From positions 10,502,001 to 10,566,000 of the forward strand of contig JAWHQI010000005.1 of the NCBI GenBank assembly GCA_033032865.1: a DNA stretch of 64,000 nt, in the 5' to 3' direction. The position numbers and the translations under genes are program-made. This stretch comes from Dactylorhiza incarnata (lineage: Eukaryota > Streptophyta > Magnoliopsida > Asparagales > Orchidaceae). Below the pieces are notes generated by a model that was not told where the DNA came from, did no database searches, and saw nothing but the letters and a program-made list of their open reading frames with translations. This document shows positions 54,856-64,000 of this stretch, piece by piece; position 1 is the stretch's first letter; each line of letters starts with the position of its first letter.

Positions 54856-55232
54856 ATTGATGTATATAGTTTTGTAGTAAATCAAATTGTAATTTGAAGT
54901 ATTTATCAACATATTAGCAACATGAAAATGAAACTTCTGTTGAAATTGATAGGTTGTGCTATAGGCTAACCCTAGTCAAAGCTTAAATGTTATTCACTAT
55001 TATTGTTTATATATACTGTGATGCCTAGACATAAATAGTTAACAATGTTATTATTTTGAAAAACAATGCTGTTATTATGTTGTCATGTACACAATCTGTC
55101 ATGACATTATCTGTAATGCCAAAGTAATGTTAACATTTATATGGTATGATAACATGAATGCTATGTAATACATTTACATGATAAGTTTTCATTTAATATG
55201 TATCCTAGCATAGAGGATGTTCTACCTTCTTC
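54856..55232 (+). other. 3' untranslated stretch of element F
   Basis: AT-rich, with repeated ATGTT/AACAT words and no gene. Confidence 0.6.
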
Positions 55233-55246
55233 AAATAGGGGGAGAT
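55233..55246 (+). other. Polypurine tract of element F
   Basis: AAATAGGGGGAGAT directly before the 3' LTR; same core as element D. Confidence 0.85.
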
Positions 55247-56563
55247 TGTTGGGAATATTGCCCTCAATGTTCCCTTGATTTGAAGAGGCATCACTCACAA
55301 TTCTAAGTACATATTGTATTTGATAAACCTAATTTTGCATCATGACTATGCATGGTTTAGATATTCCAAGGATTGGAAAAATGTGTGTGGTTCACTGGCT
55401 GAACCGCTGAGAAGAACTCTTTGTCTCAGCGGATCCGCTGAGACGAGGCCAGGAGCCACTGAGAAGGGGTCTGCCTCAGCTGAGCTACAGATAGACAAAA
55501 TCCACTGAGAAGATAATCTGTCTGAGCAAGATAGCTCAACCACTGAGACGTAAGATTGTCTCAGCCCAACTGTTGAGACAAATTTAAATCAGGAAGACGA
55601 CTCTGGCAGGATTTGCTTTTGGCGCAAATAGCTTTAAAGGGTAGAAAAGTGTTCTATCCTCTTCCAAAGTGTCAGGGCCACTTGTAAGAGCCATCCAGGA
55701 TAAATGAAGTATAAAAGATAAACTTAGGGCACTTTCAGAAGGGCAGGTTGGTGTGCTAAAAGTGTGAGAGCCATTACTGTTCCATTGATGGCTTTCAAGA
55801 ACTCTCTCCTTCTGCTTCCAAAACCAGCAAGAAGAATCAAGGAGGGAAGATAACTCTTCTATTCTGAAGAGCAAGGTGATCCTCTTTCATCTACTGAAGA
55901 GAAGGATTAGTTAGGAGTAGTTCTGAAGATTACTTTTAGCTCAGCTTCAAGATTGCATCAGCTGCGCATAATCAATAGAAGACTGCAAACCAATGTTGTC
56001 CACTGTTGCAAGCTAAAAATTATACTCATTGTAGGAACTGTGTAGTTCTGAGCTTATAAGACATTGTGCCTGAGTTTGTACGGTTGCTGAACCTGAGATG
56101 TAGGGATGTTGAGCCTGAGTTTGGTGAGGCTATAGAGTCTGAGCTGTGGGGCATTTTGCCTATGAAGTAGGGCTTCTTGATAGGCCTGAGGTAGGAGATA
56201 GAGGTGATCTCTTAGCTGTAGGAGTGGGAGCACTCTAAGATAGTAGGTTTGTAGGCCTGAGGTAGGGTTTGGAGCAAACCTGATAGATCCTGAGGGATCT
56301 GAGTTGTAAGCACTTAAAGATGAGATTGGAGGAGTTTGCCTTATTTAACAAACTGTTTGAAAGGTGTAGAGGGAAAGTGGACTACACATAGACACCATGT
56401 CTTGGGGAACCAATATAAATAATTATGTGCTTTCTGTGTTTGCTTAAGATTTTGTTTATTATTCATTTACTGCAAGCAATAATTAAGTAAAACTCAAAGA
56501 AACCTATTCACCCCCCCCCCTCCCCCCTCTAGGTGAATTAGACTACTAACCTATAAACTATTA
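55247..56563 (+). repeat. 3' LTR of element F
   Basis: 1317 bp, TGTTGGGAATATTG...AACTATTA. Contains the perfect 22-bp palindrome (55423-55444), a TATA box (55710-55717), a stem-loop array (56034-56320) better preserved than in the 5' LTR, and a C tract near 56510. Confidence 0.9.
56034..56320 (+). repeat. Tandem stem-loop array in the F 3' LTR
   Basis: Same array as 21106-21400. Perfect stems include GAACT-GTGT-AGTTC, GGTT-GCTG-AACC, GAGAT...ATCTC, GAGTG-GGAG-CACTC, GGTTTG-GAG-CAAACC and GATCC...GGATC, each followed by a CTGAG-GTAGG-like linker. Confidence 0.82.
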
Positions 56564-56568
56564 AACTT

Positions 56569-56673
56569 GTTGGGAAAGGATAATTTGGTGAGATGAGTGT
56601 GGATTCATCACCCTAATTTTACATTATATTCCCTCTACCTGTGAGGTGAAGGTATTATTATTTAGGTTGAGGG
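56569..56673 (+). other. Short continuation of element E interior
   Basis: About 105 bp between the F target duplication and the B LTR. Reading on from the E frame before F it gives a few codons and then stops; no domain. Confidence 0.5.
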
Positions 56674-58170
56674 TGTTGGAACAAGGTCTTCCGCATCTCC
56701 TAAGTTTGATAATAACAAAAACTATGTGTATTTGATCTTGTGTGTTTAAGTGTGCAGGATAACAAAGTCTACATGACTCAAGGATTACATAAGAAGGTTG
56801 CCCCCAAGTTTAAGCCATCAAATCCAACACTCCCACTAGCGCCGGCGGTATCACCTAACGCCTAGCGCTAGCGCTAAGGAACAGATGAGAATGGATATTG
56901 GGTTCGACGAAAGTGATCTTGCGTTTGATGATCTTACGTTCGATGATCTTGCGTTCGACGAATTTCCGTTCGACGAATGTTGAAGCCCGCTCGACAAACT
57001 CTGGTTGACGAAATTGAGCTCGACGAATGTTGAAGCCTGACCGACGAATTGAGTTCGACAAAATTTCATTCGACGAACTAAAAGCGGCGCTCGACGAAAT
57101 TCTCATCACTGCGTTCGACGAAATTCGCTCGAGTAAATGTTAGCTATCGTTCGACGAACTATTAGCGGCGCTCGACAAAATGCTCATAACGGCGTTCGAC
57201 GAAAATTTGCTCGACGAACTCTTTGCTGCTTTCGATGAAATTTTGTTCGACAAATTGTTGTCTTAAGCGCAAATGCCGGGAGAACTTACAGAAGGAGATA
57301 GCGCCATGCAATATTCGATAGTGCAGGCGATAGCGATGAGCATAGTTGGCAAGAGAGAATTGTTTCCTCGGATTGAAGATTCTGCCATGTAGAATGTGTC
57401 CTAATATGGGATAGCGCCGGCGGTAGCACTAGCGCAGGCGCTAGCGCTAAGTCTATAAAAAGGACATCTTGGCTTCGTCTTCTCAATCCTCTTGAGATCC
57501 AGAATTCCAGAGCTTCGTGCCACAACATAGAGAGGAAGTTTCAGAGAGGTACTCCCACAAATCCATAAAGACTAAAGGAGATCCGTGGAGAAGATTTCAA
57601 CACACGTCATCATCGTGATGAAAGACCGCATCGACTACGATCATACTCTGCGTCTTCATCTACTTCTCCAAGAGATCCACATAGAGGGAGTTTTACATTA
57701 TTGTCTTTTTATATCACATCTTTTCTGTAATCGTTTAGTAAATTAGCCTCATGTTGGCGACTAGGTCTGGGTAGGACTTAGGGAAGAAATTCGCCTCATG
57801 TTGGCAACTAGGTCTCGGGTGTAGGTCTAGGGGGTGCTCGAGGCCATATCCGGGAAGGGTTGGCTAGAGCGGCTTGAGGCCGTATCCAGGGAAGGATCGG
57901 CTAAAGCCAACCGATTCGTGGGGATACGAGTCGGTATAGAAAACAAAAAGAGTCTTTCTATTCGCTTTGATTTCTAGCTTCGATAAGAGATCAAGTTTTG
58001 TAATCATGCTTCTCAAGTTAATAAAATCATGTCTTTACTTTTACTTCACTTGCTTTGTCTTGATCATCTCTAGTTTAATAATCAAAGTTTTTTCAAGTAT
58101 TAAAAAATATAATATAAGTTTTTAAAACCCTAATTCACCCCCCCCTGTAAGGGCGCCTACCGATCCAACA
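56674..58170 (+). repeat. 5' LTR of element B
   Basis: 1497 bp, TGTTGGAACAAGG...GATCCAACA. Longer than the A LTR because its TTCGACGAA array (56905-57255) is expanded. GCGCTAGCGCT palindromes, TATA box at 57454-57461, GC-rich hairpin leader (57735-57930), C tract near 58136. Confidence 0.9.
57454..57461 (+). promoter_or_regulatory. TATA box of the B LTR
   Basis: TATAAAAA, just after the palindromic run AGCGCAGGCGCTAGCGCT. Confidence 0.7.
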
Positions 58171-58172
58171 AG

Positions 58173-58184
58173 TGGTATCAGAGG
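58173..58184 (+). other. Primer-binding site of element B
   Basis: TGGTATCAGAGG, initiator tRNA-Met type. Confidence 0.85.
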
Positions 58185-58219
58185 CAGGTTATTCCAAATC
58201 GGCTTAACAATCGGGAATA

Positions 58220-59671
58220 ATGGCGTCTCATGATCTCGCTTCTTCTAGTGGGGTAAATTTTTATGAAGAAGAAAAATCTCCTAAACCACCTTTATTCGAA
58301 GGGAGAAATTATAAAGGGTGGAAATTATTAATGGAAAAATTTATTAAAAGTTTAGATATCAATGCATGGGATATAGCAATAGTTAGACCAGCGGACGAAT
58401 CAAATAAACAAGAGCGTCACCTAAATGCAAAAGCTATGCATTATATTTTTTGTGCTTTATCTCAAGATATTTTCAAATTAATATATTGTTTTTCTAGTGC
58501 ATACAAAGTATGGAAATTTCTTGAAGAAATGTATGATTCTCCTTCTACAGGTATGGAACAATCGCAAGAACCGGAGAATATGCAAGCTTGCACAAGTCTT
58601 CAAGAATGCTCCTCTCATGACGGATCAATGGAGCACACATCAAATGGAAAAGAAGAAGAAGTATTGTCTTCGGAAGAGGAGTGCCAAAAAGATGTAAAAG
58701 AAACGATATGCTCAAATCGTGCCTCTCCCGAAAGCAATGTAAGGAAATCAAATCCCTTTTCTGTACTTCTATTTCTACATTACAAATGCTTCAAACTACA
58801 AAGCGCAAAATTAAGAAATTAAAAAATGCTAATAAACATTTGCGCTTAGAAAATAAAAATTTAAAGGCAAAAATTAATGAAAAATCAAATTCAAATTTAT
58901 CTAGTTCTATCCATGGATCCTTAGTTGAAAACACTACACCTTGTATGGAATTTGATGATTTAAAAGAAAAATGCAAGGAACATGAAAAGGAACTTCTTTT
59001 TATAAAAGAACAACATGAAAGATTATGTTTAGAAAATTCAACTTTGAAAAATGATTGTGCTATGTGTACAAGTTATAAAATTGAAATTAGAGATGGATGA
59101 AACTTTTGATGACTTTAGAAATGAATACAACAATCATATTGAGTCTATCGTATCCACTCTCAAAAATAGCACAATAGTGTATAATAAAGCAAGACATAAT
59201 CTTAAAGTTAAGAGCTATGAATTAGAAACTAAAGTAAACTTGCTTAAGGAAATTATAAAGAAAAATTCTCAACACATAAATCAACAATTTCAAGCAAATT
59301 CCAAAAGCAAGTTAAATCTGAATTTTCATAATATGTCTAAGCCTAACAATGGAAATAAAAAATATCAAATGCCTGAAAATGAAATTCAAAATCATCATTA
59401 CTTACAAAATCATGTTACTCCCAACATAAAATTAAATGTTCACAAATTTCCTATAAACAATGTTTTACAAAATCATCATGGAAATTTGACATATAAGAAT
59501 AATATTAAACCAAGGTTTGAATGGAGACCTAAAGTTAAAGATGAAACACAAACTCCACTCAAAAGGGCTCATTCACTTCCATCTCCCCAAAAGCAAACAC
59601 GATGTATTTGGGTACCCAAAGGAATCGTCACACCCGGTCCTCTTTGGATACCTATATCTCTCATTCATTAG
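58220..59671 (+). pseudogene. Gag-like protein of element B
   Basis: Same protein family as in element C. Starts MASHDLASSSGVN; capsid start with PPLFEGRNYKGWKLLMEKF, LNAKAMHYIFCALSQDIFKL and SAYKVWKFLEEMYD. Then an acidic/Ser stretch, a Lys/Asn/Leu-rich coiled-coil-like region and a His/Asn-rich tail ending TRCIWVPKG...LWIPISLIH. Two frameshifts (58681-58822 and 59051-59100) divide it into three readable parts. No zinc knuckle and no protease follow. It keeps Gln where element C has a stop near the end. Confidence 0.78.
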
Positions 59672-62600
59672 TATCCAATTATTTGCATGAAGTAGAAATC
59701 AACTAAAAACTAAAATATCAATTATCTACTTCATGATATGCTTAATTTCCTTTTTTGTTTTTTGTTTTAATTGAACCATCATAATATGATCACTTTATAT
59801 GACTTATGATATGACTTTCTCATATTAAACCAAAATTCATAAATAAATCAAATTGAATAAAATTGAATAAATAGTCATGTCATTTTTCAAGTGATCTACT
59901 TATCCTTTTTATTTCTATCCTTCTAAATCCATTTCCTAAAAGTCTTATAAAATTTGAAAAACTAAATTTGTTATATGATATTATAAAGACTAAATGAAAT
60001 AAGTGTCAAAATGGATTTAAAAGGTGTATTTTAGGGGTATTAGGCTAAATTTATAAAATGCGCAAGTTTTGCTTAGGTAGTTAATATATTTGCGTCATTT
60101 TCAATTACCCCAAAGTATGTTTAATCATAATCATGTTTAAATCGGAATTGAAAAATTGCATGAATATTATTTCACTTATTTATGATCATTTCACTCATGC
60201 ATATGTTGTGCAAAACTCAATAATTAAGGTTTAATAAATATGAAACTCTAATGAAGATGAAACTCATGTACTAATTTTAACTTCCGCAACTTTTTGCGAT
60301 TTCTTCTCGTCTCATCACTTCATTAGACAGGCCTTACATTGCAAAAACATAATTAAGAAAAAACGGAAGCAAAATCAAAGAAAATCTAGGCCATATGATT
60401 AAAATAAGCACTCTCTGTGAGCTAACGCAGGCGCGAGGACCTAACGCCGGCGCTAGCTCGAGTCTCCGATTTTCTGAAATTTTAAAATTCTGAAAAATCA
60501 ATAAAAAAATATTATTTTATATGTACTACTCATTTTTGCAATTCTGCCTGTACTTGTTTTTGAAAATTTAAAATACAAAATTACAAAAGCCAAATTACAA
60601 AAAATATTTTGTTTTGTCTTTGGATATTTGTTTGAATTCTATTCCTATATGCAAAAATCAAATACGAAAATATAAAACAAAAACAAGTATCAAAAATTGT
60701 TATTTTTGAACTTAACTTTTCTATTTACTTTTATCTTGCGAAAGGGTGATTTGGGCTATCATCCCATCATATCACCTAGTACCGGGCGAACCTCTCACAG
60801 GGTAGACCTCGGGAAGTCCAAGATCAATCTTATGAGTTCAAACTTTAAATCAAAATTATTCTTCAAAAATATCAAAAATACTGCATGGACATCATTGAGA
60901 AAATCAAGTATGATTTAATCTATTATTTAGAACTTCTATAATGATGCAATTTATCTTTTCAAACTACTTTGAACATTGCTTTCATCATGCTTTGATATAT
61001 CTATTAATATGTGCATCAAATATATTGAAAAAGTTGTGTAGAACTAAGCTTAGCATGCCTCTAAGTATGAGTAAATATTTTATGTTTGATAATGATCGTT
61101 ATTCACTCACTTATTTTGGCATTGTCTACTTGTTTGTTTAATCTAAGAATGCTTGTGTATGTTTTGTAATAGTACAATGAATTAAAATTGCACAAGTATC
61201 TTACCTACACAACCTTTATTTGCACTTTAAAAGTTTAGAAAAGTGGTTATGTTTTTATAAATTATATTGGTTTGCAAAACAAGTGTATTCGGAGAACTTT
61301 GTACAAAACCAAAATCATAAAATAAAGTGACAAAGATAACTCCACCAAGCACTACTTGAACCTCCTGATAAGTCTTAATAAGCGTTTTGAGGTTGAGCAC
61401 CTTGGAAAGAATAGTAAAGTATCTTGTGCAAACCATAACTTTCTTTCAAAATAAAAAACCACTTATTCTTAAGTACATTGGATCACAAGTTTCAATATTA
61501 AAATAAAATAAAATATGTGATCCGCCAAGCACTACTTTGCACCCTGATAAGTCTTAATGAGCATTGTGTGTGCAAAGCACCTTGGTAGTTGTACAATTTT
61601 TTTGTGCATTGAAGTGTGTGGAAGTAAAATTATTTGTGTTTTATTGGGCTCTTTACTTTACATATTACTTGTATTTTTGATTAAAACATTTGTTTACTCT
61701 ACTCAAAAATACACTTATGTGCACATCATTATCTTCCATAACACTTCTTCTCATAAGAATTGGATCCTAATGCTAATTCTATAATACTCGTTACTTATGA
61801 AATGCACTAGATAACCTAGCATGCTTTCTACAATGTTTAGTATGTTTTGAAATTATGAATTAAAATAACATTGTAGTAATCTCTTTTTGATAACATTATT
61901 TCATGCTTGGTTACATTATTGTTAAACTTAAAGATTTTAATTGAACAATGATTTACAAAAACATCTTCTTTATGAAATTTAACTCATATATCGTTTTATG
62001 GATCATCATTGATTACAATAAGATGTTTCTTGTATTTCGATAAGTCTTCCGCCTCATAACCATATAGTTGTTTTACCTTGCGCTTTCATGCTTACTTAAA
62101 GTCTTTTATTTTGTGTGCATCATCACTTGAATCTTCAAATTCCTTTCTTGCAATAAGTAGTAGACTTGCTTGGTAAACTCTATATTGGTTGCTTTTAACA
62201 TGAATTTTTTTTGCTATAAAACTCTGATTTATTTCTATGAAAATATTATTATGCTAAAAACTCTGATTCATTAATGGATTTCAATATAGCTATGTGAGTG
62301 TTTTCATAAATTCAAATAAAAATATAAATCCATAGGCTATGTCATTAGATTTAAAATGCTTAAATGTTTCCAATAATTATTATCCATGACTTCATATCTC
62401 ACCATAGCGGGGGCGTAGGGTTATAGACATTAGATAACCTTTATCTCTAGCCATGTCTTGTCCTTTACCGGGGAGGGTTCTTGTGGGGCCTTGCGAGGCA
62501 CTGGAGGGAAAGAGTGCTAGGTTAAGTTTTTGTCTAGTGTTTGCATATGGGACTAACACCCCAACCTACGACATGTATGCAGCTCCTCATGCCCATCCGT

Positions 62601-62853
62601 CACTTAGTACGGGGCTAGGGTGTAGACATATTGTCTGGGTAGTTTAGTTACTTGGAAATCATTACATTTTTTTATGCTTAAAACTCTTATATAAAAAGGG
62701 GATGAACCAACATAATAATACTTAAAAATGTTATATTGCAAAAAACTCTGATCTATCTCTATAAAAATTACTCTAAAACTCCTTATCATTTCCTTCTCTA
62801 CAAGCTCGATCATGCCTTTATCTTATTGTCAACTTTTAAGTAGTGTCTCCTTA
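59672..62853 (+). other. Non-coding 3' half of element B
   Basis: No gene. Contains GCGCTAGC-type palindromes (60421-60465), the Gypsy-shared block (60732-60826), two covarying hairpins (61357-61396; 61535-61577), a hairpin with 10-bp arms (61828-61876) and the GC-rich conserved block (62406-62645). Confidence 0.8.
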
Positions 62854-64000
62854 TAAGACCCCGCGTCCTCGCGCCCATAGAGAGCGAACGAGAGGTCGAA
62901 GGCGTGAATGCTGACGGTTTCCTTCTCCACCCAGGAGGGAAGGATGCTGGAGATGTCCACCCGGTTGGTCTCCGGCTTCCAGTTAACCAGGAGCTCGCCG
63001 GTCTCATCGCGACGCCTCTGGCCGAGACCGAAATTGTAGTGGTTGACGAGGATGGGCAGGACGGACGTTCTGGAAACCTCCTGGCAGGGCTCGTCATCCT
63101 CACCCCCTGCGAAGAGGGCGGTGAGGTCGAACTCGTCGAAAGCCGCCTCGCGGGGCACCTTTCCTTTCGAGGAGGCGAGCGAGATCCCGCTCGTCTTACT
63201 CTTCTTCTTTTGCGGAGACTTTGGGGGAACGGCATGACCCCCAGGGGCTCCCGATCTCTTGCGAGAAGAGGGCTCACTCGGAGAAGAGGTGCCTCGGCAA
63301 GCCTCCGCCCCCATGGTCGCGAGAGTTAGGGTAGCGTCAGTTTTACGATGGCTCCCGTAGGGTGGATGGAGAGGAAGATCCCGCTCGCCTAAAAATAGTG
63401 GAAGAGTTAATAAGTACGGGTACCGGAAAAGGGAGCGGGGGGTTTGATGATGGAGCGAGATCTTTTACCTTCCCCGGCGAGTACGGGAAGAAGCTTGTCG
63501 ACGTTGCGGTGGAGATGGACGACCTCGAAGTTCTTCTTGCAGAAGAACTGGTAGAGAAGGGCGTCGTGACCTCCGAGAGCGGCGGGTCGGTAGGTGGTCT
63601 CACCGTGCTGGACTAGCGAGAACGGGATATTTCCTAAGTTCCTCTTGATGAGAAGGAACTTCTGCGCCCAGAAGTGGGCTTTGTTGACGGTCTCGTCCAC
63701 CTTAGGACCTTAGCCCACGAAGTAGGCTGTCCCCTCCTTGAACGCGCGGAACGAGAACAACTTCCGGAAGACCAGGATGCTGAACTCGATGCGCTCCTCG
63801 CAAAGGAAGTAGGCGTAAGCTATGATCACCGCCATGGCGTTAGGGGTTAGCTGGCCCGGAACAACGCCATAGTGCTTGAACACCTGACGAGAGGCAAGAA
63901 GATCAGGATTAGTTTGCATGATAAGCGAGACTAGACCGACACAGAATAAGAAATGAGCGAGAACGATCATACCTGGCGAACTTCCGGCCATAGTGGAAGA
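62854..64000 (-). pseudogene. Gene K: plant gypsy-type transposase-domain protein, partial, with two introns
   Basis: Minus strand, markedly more GC-rich than the rest. Three exon pieces can be read: up to 63973; 63883-63469; and 63388 to the break at about 62854. Between them are introns with GT...AG ends, 63972-63884 (89 bp) and 63468-63389 (80 bp). Both joins keep the frame. The first join completes the family's LP(L/H)xPxVxxxxxxYGVxPGQLxPNA-type motif; LFSFRAF and VNKAHFWAQKFLLIK follow. A Ser/Lys-rich region and a C-terminal part (PILVNHYNFGLG) come last. One in-frame TAA (63712-63710) makes it a probable pseudogene. The 5' part is outside the window and the 3' end is cut at element B. 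Confidence 0.65.

Larger units (their letters stand above)
20304..56563 (+). mobile_element. Element F: autonomous-type Sirevirus, split by element G
   Basis: LTRs at 20304-21633 and 55247-56563, an iMet primer site, gag (21715-24248), protease-integrase (24293-25846), reverse transcriptase-RNase H (25853-27391), an env-like gene (52403-54855) and a polypurine tract. Element G (27392-51860) sits near the end of pol. Without G the element is about 11.8 kb. Every gene carries stops or frameshifts, and the two LTRs differ more than those of C or D, which fits an older insertion. Confidence 0.9.
9744..56673 (+). mobile_element. Element E: Athila-like Gypsy element carrying C and F
   Basis: The LTR begins TGATGAG at 9744, is split by element C, resumes at 17885 and ends at 19067. 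An Athila-type primer site follows. Internal sequence runs from 19068 to 20303, is split by element F, and resumes for about 105 bp (56569-56673) before element B. No 3' LTR is seen in the window. The 5 bp before the LTR (GATCA) belong to element I. Confidence 0.65.
56674..62853 (+). mobile_element. Element B: gag-only Sirevirus-like retrotransposon lacking its 3' end
   Basis: 5' LTR 56674-58170, iMet primer site, broken gag-like frame (58220-59671) and non-coding 3' sequence that matches element A until about 62853. There the homology stops and GC-rich gene K sequence begins on the other strand. Purine tracts and the 3' LTR are missing. Confidence 0.87.

Noticed and set aside
62904..63329. 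141-codon plus-strand frame over gene K
   Set aside because: Antisense shadow of the GC-rich minus-strand exons, which splice in frame and carry the recognised domain.

Overview
This window is nuclear DNA from a flowering plant. It is almost wholly LTR retrotransposons inserted into one another, and no intact host gene was recognised. The evidence is Copia and Gypsy polyprotein remnants, plant tRNA-iMet-type primer sites (TGGTATCAGAG...), Athila-type primer sites (TGGCGCCGTTGCCGGGGA), LTRs ending TG...CA with 5-bp target duplications, a plant gypsy-type transposase domain, and plant-like GT...AG introns. The species cannot be told from the sequence.

Layout. 1-3991: 3' end of element A, a gag-only Sirevirus-like Copia family. 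3992-4310 (-): hAT-like (TTF zinc finger) fragment. 5190-7560 (+): decayed Gypsy gag-pol (J). 7561-9743 (-): 3' end of a relative of A (I), cut by element E. 9744-56673: Athila-like element E. Its 5' LTR is split by element C (10245-17879, complete, gag-only). Its interior is split by element F (20304-56563), a Sirevirus with gag, pol and an env-like gene. F is split by the Athila element G (27392-51860). G's 5' LTR holds Sirevirus D (29088-39298) and its 3' LTR holds Copia element H (45866-51087, minus strand). 56674-62853: element B, a relative of A, cut off before its 3' LTR. 62854-64000 (-): part of an intron-containing plant gypsy-type transposase gene (K).

Insertion order read from the interruptions: J, then I, E, F, G, and finally D and H. 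C entered E independently. Perfect target duplications support G (TTAAA) and D (CTTTG); one-mismatch duplications support C, F and H.

All the polyproteins are broken by stops, frameshifts or deletions. The most interesting signals are non-coding. (1) Tandem stem-loops recur in which loop or linker is conserved while the two arms change together; they occur in G's 3' region, in the F and D LTRs, and as a two-hairpin module in A/B/C. (2) The palindromes of the LTR promoter recur, with a TATA box, just upstream of the env-like genes of D and F, suggesting an internal env promoter. (3) A block of about 90 bp is shared by the Gypsy element G (twice) and the Copia elements A and B. (4) A block of about 240 bp is strongly conserved in A, B and C.
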